From Sulfidibacter corallicola (lineage in GTDB: Bacteria > Acidobacteriota > Holophagae > Acanthopleuribacterales > Acanthopleuribacteraceae): a DNA stretch of 64,000 bases. The translations under genes were made by a program, and so were the position numbers. Location: contig NZ_CP071793.1 in NCBI RefSeq assembly GCF_017498545.1, forward strand, positions 8,240,256-8,304,255. Reading direction: 5' to 3'. The notes under the pieces were generated by a model that saw only the letters and a program-made list of their open reading frames with translations, was not told where the DNA came from and made no database searches. Positions within the stretch are counted from its first letter, which is position 1. Each line of letters starts with the position of its first letter. Below, one piece after another: positions 16,387 through 24,851 of this stretch.

Positions 16387-19300
16387 TCAATCTTCGCTCA
16401 GCCGTCCTTCGAAGAGCGGAGCGCGTTCGAGGGCGTCCAATTCGATGAAGCTGAGCGTGCCGTTGGCCGAGGAAACCGCGATCGACCGGTGGAGCGGGAG
16501 CCAGACCGCCGCGGTCGCGTCGCCCAGCGCGGTACTCAGCGCCATGGAGATCTCGTAGCGGAGTTCGCCGTCCACCCGTTGAAAACGATAACGAACCAGG
16601 GTGTCTCGCCCCACCAAGATGGCCTGGCGGCCGTGCACGGCCACGCCGTTGACCAGGTGGTCGGCGACCTGCTGCAACTGCCAGGAACGGTCGCGCTCCG
16701 GATCGTAGGCCCAAATGTCGTTGGGGTCGACACCGAAGATCAGGACCAGGCCCACGTCCTCCAGCGGCAGGATGCGGCGCACGGCTTTGGCGTCGGTGGC
16801 TTCGGTGCGTATCTTGGTCCAGCCCGAATCCCGTTTTTTCAGAACCGACCAGCTACCCGCCAGATCGCCGGCGATCGCCAATCCGCGAGCCTCGTCCACC
16901 CAAATCGAAACGGGTTCCGCAAGGTTCATGGCGGCCGATGCACCGGTTACCGAACCGTCGGGCGTCCAGCTCGCGATGCCCTTGTCCGTCGAAGCGGTCC
17001 ACAGCGTTTGGGAGGCGGCACTGAAGAAGGTGTCGTCGATGGGCAACGATGTGTCACCTCCGGGCGTGGTGTTGGCCAGCGTTTCGCCGTCCAGCCAGAT
17101 CGGCGGCTGGCCTTCCGCGGTGAGGAACACCTTGCCGGCACCGAACTGGAGGGCCTGAATGGCTTGGCGATCCATGGCTTTGCCCACCAGCTCGTTGCCG
17201 TCGAAACGATAGCGCGCGAGATGCCCGCCGTTGGTGCCCGCGTAGATGGTGGAGTCCTCGGGGTTGGCCGTCAGGGTCGCGATCGGATCCTTGTCCACCT
17301 TGATTTGGCGGGCGATGTCCAGGTTGCCGTAGGCGAAGCTCATAATTTGGTGATTGCGTTGGTCCCAGGCCAACAAACCCTGTGAAGCCCATTGGATGAC
17401 CTGCATCTCGGCACCGGCGCGTTGAAAGGTCTCGGGCGGCAGGCGTCGCGGCCACATCCAGATGTGGTTCACGCCACCGATGGCGAGCGTGGCGTCCGAG
17501 AGAAAGGCCAGGCCGTTGTCCAGGCGCTGTCCCGGCAGGTTGTGGGAGCGGTGATGTTCGCGATTGTTTTGGTAGACGACGATTTCCTCGCCGCTGGCGA
17601 TGGCGATATGCTCGGTTTGATCGTCGATCGCCACGGCCACGGCGTCCTCTTCCCAAACCCGGCCTTGCCAGAGGGTTTCGCCGCTATACAGCGAAATCCA
17701 GGTCAGGCCGCGGTCCGAATCGGTCTTGTCCAGGTAGGCCAGGCTGAGATTGCTGAGCACCAGTTGGAAGCGCTCGGGTCGGGGAATGGCGCGCTTGAAC
17801 CGGCGCATCGCGCGATTGCCCTCGATGCGGAAGATCCGCAGGCGGTTGTGGTCGGCCTCCGCGGCGAAACGGCCGTTGGGGCTGAGGGCGACCGTGCTGC
17901 CCTTGGCCAGGGGCATCTTGACCTCGATGCGAAAATCCTTTTCGCCCTGATCCGGCGACCGAAAGCGGAGCCCGTTGGCGGTGCGGAAGACGATATCGCC
18001 GTTCTCCAACAAACCGACGATCTGTTCGCCTTTGGCCAGGGGAATCGGCGTGGGCGGCGATTTCTCGTCCATGTCCATCAGGTAATAGTGTTCCGGGGCG
18101 CTGATCAGAATGCGACCGGGCACGGCGGTCTCGCCCCAGACGCGGTCCACCGGCCCGGGAAGGTCCAACGCCCGCGTCAGCGACAGCTCGTGATGAAGGT
18201 CGACGAATTTGGGATTGAGACTGGTGCCGCTTTCCTGGCCGGTGGTCAGGCTGTGGTGCGGACCCCGCAAATCGTGGAGCCGACGCTGGAAGGAATCGGC
18301 CTCGGCGAACAGGTCCTGGCGGCGGAACATGATGACCATCGCCTGGAGTGCGGGGACCAGATGGGGATCCTTGGGGCCGTGATGGTCCTCGATGAGGCGA
18401 ATGGCGCGGGCGAGTAGGTCGTGGGCCTCGAAGTAGCGGCCCTGCAGCGTGCGCAGTTGACCCATGGCGACCAGCAGGTCGGCCAAGTCTTCGTCCTCTT
18501 CGCCGAGCACCTCTTTTTGAGATTCGAGGGTACCGCTCAACAGCGATTCGGCCTTGTCGTAGATGCCGAGGCGCATGTAGGCCTTGCCCAGGCTGGTCAT
18601 CAAGCGGGCCCGCGTCGCCGGTTGATCGACCAGCTCCCGTTCGAGGCGGCCGGCGGCTTGATCCAGCAGTTCTCGTGCGGTGATGGTGCTGCCGCGCTCG
18701 GGGTCGTTTTCGGGCACCGAGAAGATGTCGATGAGCAGTTCGCTGACCTCGCGAGCGGTTGTGGCTTCGCGGTTGGCACGCTCCGCCTCGTGCGCGACGC
18801 GTCTCGATTGGAACAGCATGGCCAATGCGAAAAACAGCACGATCGCGAACGCCAGGCCGGTGCGGCGGCGACGGGCCTGAATCTTGGAAAGCGCGTCCTT
18901 GGCTCGCTCCGCCTCTTCGAGTTTGTCCCGCTCCTCCTGCTTCTGGGTGCGGCGCTGTTCCAGCGAGCGCAGGTTGTGGGCGACCTCGGCTGCGTTGCCG
19001 ATGCGGCGCTCGGGCGAGCCGTCGGTCATCAGCGCGATATCCTCGCGAAGTAGCGGGTCCTCGATCGATCGCTCCCAGCCGGGTGCGAGCGGCTTTTGAA
19101 AATCACCGACGACAATTTGGAACAAAACCACGCCGAGTGCATAGATGTCGGCGTGGGTGCTGGAGGGTTTGCCTTCCAGCAACTCCGGCGCCACGTACAT
19201 GTGCGAGCCGCGCTTGCGGGCCTCTTCCTCGCTCCACGTCTCGGTGAACCCCATGACCGTGAACGCGGCCTGTTCCAATCGCTTGCGGTCGGTGACCACA

Positions 19301-20478
19301 CTGACGCCGAAATCGTTGAGCTGGGCGCACAGATGACCTTCCAGGTCTTGGGTCAGCAGGATGTTGGCGGGCTTCAGGTCCTTGTGCAGAACGCCCACCG
19401 AATGGGCCGCGGACAGGGCTTCCGCCGCCTGGGCGATAATTTCCAGTCGCTCTTCGAGCGGGACCTTTGCGAGACCGCCTTCGCTTTTGCCCAGGTTGAC
19501 GAGACTGCCGCCGCGCGTGTATTCCGATTCGATGAAGAAGGGCGGTTCATCGAAACTCCAATCGAGGATGCGCGTGATGTCGCGCCGGTTGCCCAACGAT
19601 TCGCGCAGGAGCCGGAACAGGGTGACCTCGCGCTGGAGGTTGTGGAGGTGGGTCTCTTCGAAGCAGAACTTGAAGACGCGGGGGTCGCGGGTGTTCTTGT
19701 GGTGACTCAGCCAGACTTCGCCGAACGTGCTGGAGCCGAGCCGTTCGGTCAGGCGCCAGTTGGGACGGCGCGGGATTTCCATGCCCGGCGCCGGCCGCCA
19801 GCCCTGAATGGTGTCGTCCGATTCGACGCGCTGGGCTTTGCGGGAACCCGGTGGGGGGATTAGGGGCGAAAGCTCGTCAATTCCCACCTCGTAGACCTCG
19901 ATCGGCTCGCCCACGCCCTTGAAGCGGTAGAACCCGTGGGACATCCAACGGACTTCCCGCTCGGGCAGGGTGCGGTCGGCGAAGGCGCGTCGGGCCAGGT
20001 CGAAGGCCCCGCGCGTCATCAGCGTCTGGCCGGGCGTGGCCAGGGACATCAGGCGCGCCGCCATCGGCTTGGCCAGGCCTTCCACCTCCACCGGCTTGGC
20101 CCCGCGAGCCACGTCTTCGATGGGGTTCTCGATCAGGTAGACTTCGCCCAGGTGGATACCCAGGTGGCCCTGCGGCGAGACCGCGTCCGAGGAGTCCTTG
20201 GCGCCGTGGAATTCGCGCATGCGGTTGAGGCTGGCGTGGTAGTTGAGCGAGAAGGAGACGGCGTCGATCGGGCGCCGGAAGACCAGCAGAAAGCCGGCCG
20301 TCTTGTCGATCACCGTGCCGCCGAAATTGGGCAGCAGGTCGTGGACCAGGTCGTCGTGGCGTTCGAAATGCGTGCGTGCGCCGTTTTGGCCCAATCGATC
20401 GATCATTTCGGTGCGGTTGGCGATGTCCAGGATGATGAGGGTTTTGAGTTCGAGGGAGCGGGTTCCGATTTCCGTCAT
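16387..20478 (-). CDS. membrane Ser/Thr protein kinase with N-terminal cyclase-homology domain, TPRs and beta-propeller
   Basis: 1363 residues. About 10-215 is a class III nucleotide-cyclase homology domain (LIILDIANRTEMIDRLG). The second metal Asp is missing: the usual GDG block reads TAGF (Ala codon confirmed in the DNA). The kinase domain (about 236-500) keeps a Lys in VFKFCFE, HKDLKPANILL (about 365) and DFG (about 388), so it looks active. One membrane helix (about 536-560) leads to TPR-like repeats (about 625-730) and a WD/PQQ-type propeller (about 780-1363) that would be outside the cytoplasm. The gene starts 7 bp after the stop of its paralogue upstream and is surely co-transcribed with it. 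Likely role: a transmembrane signalling kinase gated by a ligand of the C-terminal domains. Substrates are unknown. Confidence 0.9.
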   Translation of the reverse strand: MTEIGTRSLELKTLIILDIANRTEMIDRLGQNGARTHFERHDDLVHDLLPNFGGTVIDKTAGFLLVFRRPIDAVSFSLNYHASLNRMREFHGAKDSSDAVSPQGHLGIHLGEVYLIENPIEDVARGAKPVEVEGLAKPMAARLMSLATPGQTLMTRGAFDLARRAFADRTLPEREVRWMSHGFYRFKGVGEPIEVYEVGIDELSPLIPPPGSRKAQRVESDDTIQGWRPAPGMEIPRRPNWRLTERLGSSTFGEVWLSHHKNTRDPRVFKFCFEETHLHNLQREVTLFRLLRESLGNRRDITRILDWSFDEPPFFIESEYTRGGSLVNLGKSEGGLAKVPLEERLEIIAQAAEALSAAHSVGVLHKDLKPANILLTQDLEGHLCAQLNDFGVSVVTDRKRLEQAAFTVMGFTETWSEEEARKRGSHMYVAPELLEGKPSSTHADIYALGVVLFQIVVGDFQKPLAPGWERSIEDPLLREDIALMTDGSPERRIGNAAEVAHNLRSLEQRRTQKQEERDKLEEAERAKDALSKIQARRRRTGLAFAIVLFFALAMLFQSRRVAHEAERANREATTAREVSELLIDIFSVPENDPERGSTITARELLDQAAGRLERELVDQPATRARLMTSLGKAYMRLGIYDKAESLLSGTLESQKEVLGEEDEDLADLLVAMGQLRTLQGRYFEAHDLLARAIRLIEDHHGPKDPHLVPALQAMVIMFRRQDLFAEADSFQRRLHDLRGPHHSLTTGQESGTSLNPKFVDLHHELSLTRALDLPGPVDRVWGETAVPGRILISAPEHYYLMDMDEKSPPTPIPLAKGEQIVGLLENGDIVFRTANGLRFRSPDQGEKDFRIEVKMPLAKGSTVALSPNGRFAAEADHNRLRIFRIEGNRAMRRFKRAIPRPERFQLVLSNLSLAYLDKTDSDRGLTWISLYSGETLWQGRVWEEDAVAVAIDDQTEHIAIASGEEIVVYQNNREHHRSHNLPGQRLDNGLAFLSDATLAIGGVNHIWMWPRRLPPETFQRAGAEMQVIQWASQGLLAWDQRNHQIMSFAYGNLDIARQIKVDKDPIATLTANPEDSTIYAGTNGGHLARYRFDGNELVGKAMDRQAIQALQFGAGKVFLTAEGQPPIWLDGETLANTTPGGDTSLPIDDTFFSAASQTLWTASTDKGIASWTPDGSVTGASAAMNLAEPVSIWVDEARGLAIAGDLAGSWSVLKKRDSGWTKIRTEATDAKAVRRILPLEDVGLVLIFGVDPNDIWAYDPERDRSWQLQQVADHLVNGVAVHGRQAILVGRDTLVRYRFQRVDGELRYEISMALSTALGDATAAVWLPLHRSIAVSSANGTLSFIELDALERAPLFEGRLSED

Positions 20479-20485
20479 CGCGACC

Positions 20486-22315
20486 TCAGCGCGTCGGCGC
20501 GGCGTCGTCGACTCCGGGTGCCGCGGTGTCGCTGGTGCGCTGCTGCTCCAGTTGATTCTTCAGGCTGCCGCGGTCGACGAGTACCAGGCCCAGCCCCAGC
20601 AAGGAGAGCAGGAGCAGCGCCGCCAGGGCGAAGGCGAACCACTTGTACCGGTTGCCGCGACCCAGCGCGCGCTGCAGTTCCGACTCGGCCACCTGCTTGG
20701 CGCGGTCCTCGGCCAGTTGCGTTTCGTGCATTTCCAGGCGCCGGGCTTCGAGCGTTCTCAATTGGTCGGCGACCCACAGCGGCCGCGCCTGGCGTTTGGC
20801 GGGATTGGCGTCCACCAAATCCGAGATGAGGTTGCGCAGCAGCGGGTCGTCCATGTTTTCCTGCCAGTAACCGGTCACCGAGATTTCGAAACTGCCTACC
20901 GACAATTGGTACAACAGCACGCCCAGCGAGTAGATATCCGATTGCAGGGTGGCGGTGTGGCCCTTTTGCACTTCGGGCGCGAGGTAGAGGGCGAGGTCCG
21001 AAACGCCCAACTGGGCGTTGAACAGGGTGGGGATCTTCATTTGGGCGGTCGATACGCCGACATCCTTCAGTCGTTCCGGTCGCGAAATGGCACCGAACCC
21101 GAAATTCGTCAGGCGCGCATGGGGTTTGCCCTTGCGATCCACCTGGATTTGAATGCTTTTGGGGCTGAGGCACTTGTGCAGCACGCTGACCGAATGGGCC
21201 GCGTCGAGCGTTTCGGCGATCTGGGCCACCAGCTCCAGGCGCAGGTCCAGGGGAATCGCTTTCAGGCCGCCCTGGGATTCGGCCCATTCGTGCAGGTACC
21301 CGCTCTCGCTGTAGGCGATCTCGATGAAATAGGGCGGGCGCTCGAAGTTCCAGTCGTTGATCGGGTTGATGTCGGCGCGGTCGTCCAGTTCCTCCTTGAG
21401 CAACCGGTAGACGGCGACTTCCCGCTTGAGCAACTTGAGTTGATCCGTGTCGGAGGTCAATTTGAAGACGCGCCGATCGCCGGTTTTCTTGTGCACGGCG
21501 ACCCATTCGCTCAGGGTCTTCGATTTGCGGAGCCTGTCGTGCAGCGCCCAGTTCTTGCGGCCGGGGATCTCGGCGCCTTCCTTCGGCTGCCAGGGCAGGG
21601 TGGTCACGCCCGTATCGCCCAGGCTCGATTTCTGTATCGGGGCGGTGAAGGGGGCGTGCTCCGTGTTGCCCAGCTCGCAGACTTCCAAGGGGGGAGTGTT
21701 GCGCGAGAGCAGGTAATCCCCGTGGGAAACCCACTGAAAGGGTTTGTCGCTGAATGGCGTTTCCCTGGCGCCCGCCAGGCCCAACTCCAGGACGGGACGC
21801 GTCAAAAGCGTTTGGCGCGCGCTCGCCATCTCCATCAGGTTTTCCGTCAGGCGAATGGCGCGGCCGACCGCTTCCAGCGGCTTTTGGCCTTGGGCGATGC
21901 GTTCCGGGCTGTTGCGGTGGAGTTCGATTTCACCCAGGTGCAGGCCGACTCGGGTGGTGACCGTTTCCTTATAGACTTCCGTCACTTGTTCCAGCGCGAG
22001 GTGGTAGCTCAGCGCAAAACCCAGTGCTTGGACGGGCCGCCGAAAAACGAGGAAGAAGCCGTCCGTTCGGTCGATTTCGAGACCTTCCCATCGCTTCATG
22101 AGATCGCGGGCCAATCGATCGTGATGGCTGAAAATTTCCGAGGCACGTGCGTCGCCGATGCGCTCGACCAGTTTGGTACTGTCGACCAGATCGGTAAACA
22201 CCAATGTCCAGAGCGCCGGTTTCGTCCGCTTCGCGTAGGTATCTTCCGCGACGGAGGAGGACGCACCGCTCGCTTGCTTTATGGAATTGGAATGATTCAT
22301 TTTGAGAGCGCTCAT
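20486..22315 (-). CDS. cyclase-homology / pseudokinase membrane protein, paralogue of the downstream kinase
   Basis: 609 residues, first gene of a two-gene operon. Residues about 30-230 are a class III cyclase homology domain that keeps both metal-type Asp positions (VFTDLVDST and DRTDGFF). The block equivalent to VNxAAR reads AIRLTEN, so the substrate-binding Asn and Arg are not in place. The kinase-like domain (about 245-500) is inactive by sequence: the catalytic loop reads HKCLSPKS (Asp replaced by Cys) and the DFG motif reads NFG. One membrane helix (about 557-580) and a short 25-residue tail end the protein; there is no TPR or propeller. It probably acts as a regulatory partner of the active kinase encoded 7 bp downstream, perhaps by dimerising through the cyclase or kinase folds. 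Confidence 0.88.
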   Translation of the reverse strand: MSALKMNHSNSIKQASGASSSVAEDTYAKRTKPALWTLVFTDLVDSTKLVERIGDARASEIFSHHDRLARDLMKRWEGLEIDRTDGFFLVFRRPVQALGFALSYHLALEQVTEVYKETVTTRVGLHLGEIELHRNSPERIAQGQKPLEAVGRAIRLTENLMEMASARQTLLTRPVLELGLAGARETPFSDKPFQWVSHGDYLLSRNTPPLEVCELGNTEHAPFTAPIQKSSLGDTGVTTLPWQPKEGAEIPGRKNWALHDRLRKSKTLSEWVAVHKKTGDRRVFKLTSDTDQLKLLKREVAVYRLLKEELDDRADINPINDWNFERPPYFIEIAYSESGYLHEWAESQGGLKAIPLDLRLELVAQIAETLDAAHSVSVLHKCLSPKSIQIQVDRKGKPHARLTNFGFGAISRPERLKDVGVSTAQMKIPTLFNAQLGVSDLALYLAPEVQKGHTATLQSDIYSLGVLLYQLSVGSFEISVTGYWQENMDDPLLRNLISDLVDANPAKRQARPLWVADQLRTLEARRLEMHETQLAEDRAKQVAESELQRALGRGNRYKWFAFALAALLLLSLLGLGLVLVDRGSLKNQLEQQRTSDTAAPGVDDAAPTR

Positions 22316-22699
22316 TTACCATTGAGGTGAAACTGGATGCATTATAGCAGAGTCGCGTTGAGGGGTTGCGATCGAGGGCACACCCCTCGCGTGGGGAGCG
22401 GCGGGATTCGATGGAGTTAGGACGAGGATTCCGTGGCGTGGTATCTCGTCTCCGCCGATTTATTGCAGAATCGCCTTGGTCTGCCAACGGCGATTCGCTG
22501 GCATTGTACAATGGAGCTTTCGTGAATGGCCACCTTTGACGTGGATTCCTAAATTTGCACGAGAATGACGAGCCTTCGCGAAAGGGCAGCTCGAGTGGGA
22601 ATGGAGGGCGGGCGGTTGTCCCGATCGACCCCCTGCATTGCTCGAAAAAAGGGCCGAGACTCTCCGATATGTACCTTTGAAAACAAACTTGCCCGGAGT

Positions 22700-22990
22700 C
22701 CCCGAATGCCGAGAGATTCGTGATGCCTGGTAGGTTGGCCGGCCCGGCCGACCATTCGAAGTATCTAGTCTCAAAGTCCCCGCATCGTGAGAGAGGCGTA
22801 ACGCCTGTAGGTGGAGCAGCTTGCTCCACCAATCGAAGCGACTCAAGCAACGACAATAAATTGAGCCAAAGAGCAAAGCCCGAAATCTCCCTCGCGACCC
22901 CAATCGAAAGCGGTGAAGTCCAAAGTCCCCGCCTCGTGAGAGAGGCGTAAGGCCTGTAGGTGGAGCAGCTTGCTCCACCAATCGAAGCGA
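22700..22990 (+). repeat. array of palindromic intergenic repeats, 149-bp period
   Basis: Two nearly identical units start AAAGTCCCCGC at 22773 and 22922, a period of 149 bp. Each contains GAGAGAGGCGTAA, then GCCTGTAG, then a hairpin, then ATCGAAGCGA. The hairpin in both is GGTGGAGCA/TGCTCCACC (22810-22830 and 22959-22979). A diverged copy upstream has GGTTGGCCGG/CCGGCCGACC (22733-22753). Further copies occur on the minus strand around the IS110 element and at 29985-30066. The rest of 22316-22700 shows no gene. Confidence 0.8.
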
Positions 22991-23085
22991 CCAAACACTG
23001 ATCGAAATCGATCATCGAGAGATCTAGAGGCCCAACTTATCCGCTTCGCTCTTTTATCACTCTATCTTGCGAAGCCTGGGCCGCT

Positions 23086-23113
23086 TCGAAATGTCGGCCT
23101 AGCAGGCCAACCT
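23086..23113 (-). repeat. left half of a palindromic repeat split by the IS110 element
   Basis: Contains the hairpin GTCGGCCT/AGGCCAAC (23093-23111) and ends CCAACCT at 23113. The other half (ACAGGCC..., then a GATGCGG and GACTTTGGAC tail matching the repeat) resumes at 24582 on the far side of the IS element. Confidence 0.75.
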
Positions 23114-23243
23114 GTACCATAGAGTTCAAGCTCTATGGTTAATATTCAGTTCGTCACAGCCGTAGCCTTTTTCTTTTTTTGCTTCTTTTTTTCTTTTTGT
23201 GGAAACTGTGAATCTTGTGGAAAACTTTTTAGGTAGACGGTTA

Positions 23244-23426
23244 GGCGACTCCGGCCGGCCGACCAGAGTCGCCGGGTGAGATGAAGCCTTCGACCAACCT
23301 GAGCGCCCTGGTGGGTAGCTCGTCTGTAGGATTTTGCTCATCTCACCCTTTCCACACCGTTGAAAACCGCAGACTATCTGGGATTCTTCAAGTCCGTGTT
23401 TTTGCAGGTTTGGCTTTTGCGGTGTG
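23244..23426 (+). ncRNA. predicted IS110 bridge RNA
   Basis: Three stems follow one another. Stem 1 is GGCGACTC/GAGTCGCC (23244-23273). The second element is an 11-bp outer stem (23274-23284 with 23338-23348) enclosing a target-binding loop. The third is a 7-bp stem CACACCG/CGGTGTG (23353-23359 with 23420-23426) enclosing a donor-binding loop. The target loop holds CCAACCT (23294-23300), identical to the left flank of the element. It also holds GTCTGTAG (23322-23329), which pairs with the right flank CTACAGGC with one G-U. The donor loop holds AGACTATCT (23371-23379), close to the element's right end AGACTATCCT, and TGCAG (23403-23407), which can pair with the left-end junction CTGTA. This matches the left/right guide logic known for the IS621 bridge RNA. 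Exact 5' and 3' ends are not determined. Confidence 0.75.
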
Positions 23427-23464
23427 TACCGTCCTTCACCTCTTCGGCATTGTGGAGGCTCTTC

Positions 23465-24526
23465 ATGACCAAGACCCTAACCGCCTGGACCGGCATTGAC
23501 GTTAGCAAAAACACCTTCGATATCGCTTATGTTTCCACCGAGAAAGGCGTCCCATTCGAGAAAGACATCCCATTTCACCGCATTCCCGCTCGTAAATTCC
23601 CAAGGACTCTCACAGGGGCAGAAGATGCCTTGACCTGGCTTGATGAGGCTCTTGGGTTTCCCGAACCTTTCAAAGAGCATGTCTGGGTCGTGATGGAGGA
23701 CTGTGGAAGATACGCCGAGGAATTACGTTTGTGGCTGTCGATGAACAAGGGGCCATCCATCTGTATGATCACCCCCTCGCTCACGGCCGCTTACGCAAAA
23801 AGCCGAGGTCTTCGAAATAAAACCGATCGGGTGGATGCTCGATTGCTTGCCCTTTTCGGTCAAGAACGCAAACCTAAAATTCAAACGATTCCGAGTCGGA
23901 CCTATCAGATTCTCAAGGACTTGTGGCGATGCAGGCAGGAGTATGTCGAACTCCAGGTAGCCGAGGGGAATCGGGCAGGTCAGCCGCTGCAAATCGAAGC
24001 GGTTCAGAAGATTCGAAAAAAACATCTCAAGGAGCTACAAGACCATATCGATCGGGTCGAGAAGGAAATCAAAAAGCTTCTCAACCGGACCCCAAAACTC
24101 AAGAAGGATGTGGACTTGTTATGCACGATAAAAGGGATCGGTTTCCTCACTGCTGTAATGGTCATCGCTGAAATGGGAGATCTCCGAAGATTTGCGCGAA
24201 GCCGCCAAGTCGGTGCATTTGCAGGGTTAAACCCGTCAAAGTTCGAATCGGGGACCTCGGTGAAAAAAACGACGATTATAAGTCGCAAAGGCTCAGCGGT
24301 ACTGCGAGCGGGGCTTTACATGCCTGCGCTGACAGCCTGCCGTTTTAACGAACAAATGAAAACATTCTACGAGCGGTTGATACGCAAAGGAAAGTCGAAA
24401 AAGGCCGCTGTCGTGGCGGTCATGCGCAAATTGTTGGTGCTCATGCGGGCAATTCTAAAAACAGGAGTTCCGTACCAGGAGGATTTTCAAAAGTGTGCGT
24501 CTGCGGAAAAGATGTGCAAAACCTGA
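23465..24526 (+). CDS. IS110-family transposase (bridge-RNA-guided recombinase)
   Basis: 353 residues from the ATG at 23465, which follows GTGGAGG by 7 nt; an earlier in-frame ATG at 23360 lies inside the predicted bridge RNA and is rejected. The N-terminal RuvC-like domain shows GIDVSKNTFD, the Glu in VVMEDCG and KTDRVDARLL, the DEDD pattern of IS110 enzymes. A coiled-coil segment follows (about 165-215). The C-terminal Transposase_20 domain has KGIGFLTAVMVIAEMGD, FAGLNP and KGSAVLRAGLYMPAL. Length is typical of the family and the frame is intact, so the element may be active. Confidence 0.95.
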   Translation: MTKTLTAWTGIDVSKNTFDIAYVSTEKGVPFEKDIPFHRIPARKFPRTLTGAEDALTWLDEALGFPEPFKEHVWVVMEDCGRYAEELRLWLSMNKGPSICMITPSLTAAYAKSRGLRNKTDRVDARLLALFGQERKPKIQTIPSRTYQILKDLWRCRQEYVELQVAEGNRAGQPLQIEAVQKIRKKHLKELQDHIDRVEKEIKKLLNRTPKLKKDVDLLCTIKGIGFLTAVMVIAEMGDLRRFARSRQVGAFAGLNPSKFESGTSVKKTTIISRKGSAVLRAGLYMPALTACRFNEQMKTFYERLIRKGKSKKAAVVAVMRKLLVLMRAILKTGVPYQEDFQKCASAEKMCKT

Positions 24527-24581
24527 CAAGATTTCCGCATTCCTCCCCCAATTTTAGGGTTGACACACAACAGACTATCCT

Positions 24582-24851
24582 ACAGGCCCGACGCTCCTCT
24601 TGCGATGCGGGACTTTGGACATTGCGGCTTCGGATTGGGGTCTCGGGGGAGATTCTGTGCTTCGCTCTTTGGCGCAAAGGATTGCCGTTGCTTTGGTTGC
24701 TTCGATTAGTCGGGCTGGCAGCCCAACCTACAGGCCTTACGCCTCTCTGAAGATGCGGGCTCTCCAGGCTGGCACGCTTCGGTTGTTTTTTCTCTCAAGT
24801 AGGGCGCTCGCTCCGATGGGAACGCGCACGGCCTGCAGGGCAACACAAATA
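24582..24851 (-). repeat. right-hand palindromic repeat array, minus orientation
   Basis: The sequence 24582-24765, read on the minus strand, is one full repeat unit homologous to the 149-bp units at 22773. It contains hairpin GTCGGGCT/AGCCCAAC (24709-24727) and the string CCAACCTACAGGC (24723-24735), an unoccupied version of the IS110 insertion site. The rest, up to the end of the immunity gene at 24852, shows no gene. Confidence 0.75.

Larger units (their letters stand above)
23112..24581 (+). mobile_element. IS110-family insertion sequence with CT core
   Basis: Ends were inferred from the interrupted repeat: left flank ...GGCCAACCT (23113) and right flank CTACAGGCC... (from 24580), with CT present at both junctions. 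The element is about 1.47 kb, with a long (about 350 nt) non-coding left end, the transposase gene, and a short (about 55 nt) right end. This is the layout of the IS110 group, whose left end encodes the bridge RNA. A 9-bp-stem hairpin (23116-23139) lies just inside the left end. No terminal inverted repeats are seen, as expected for this family. Confidence 0.8.

Noticed and set aside
22700..22990. CRISPR array
   Set aside because: The repeats are long, palindromic and with a 149-bp period of which most is conserved; there are no unique spacers and no cas genes.
22720..23015. Open frames across the repeat array
   Set aside because: They follow the 149-bp repeat and its palindromes; the products are repeats of the DNA repeat, not proteins.
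23360..23464. N-terminal extension of the IS110 transposase
   Set aside because: These codons lie in the donor loop of the predicted bridge RNA; the family's conserved start (GIDVSK about 10 residues in) fits the ATG at 23465 with its ribosome site.
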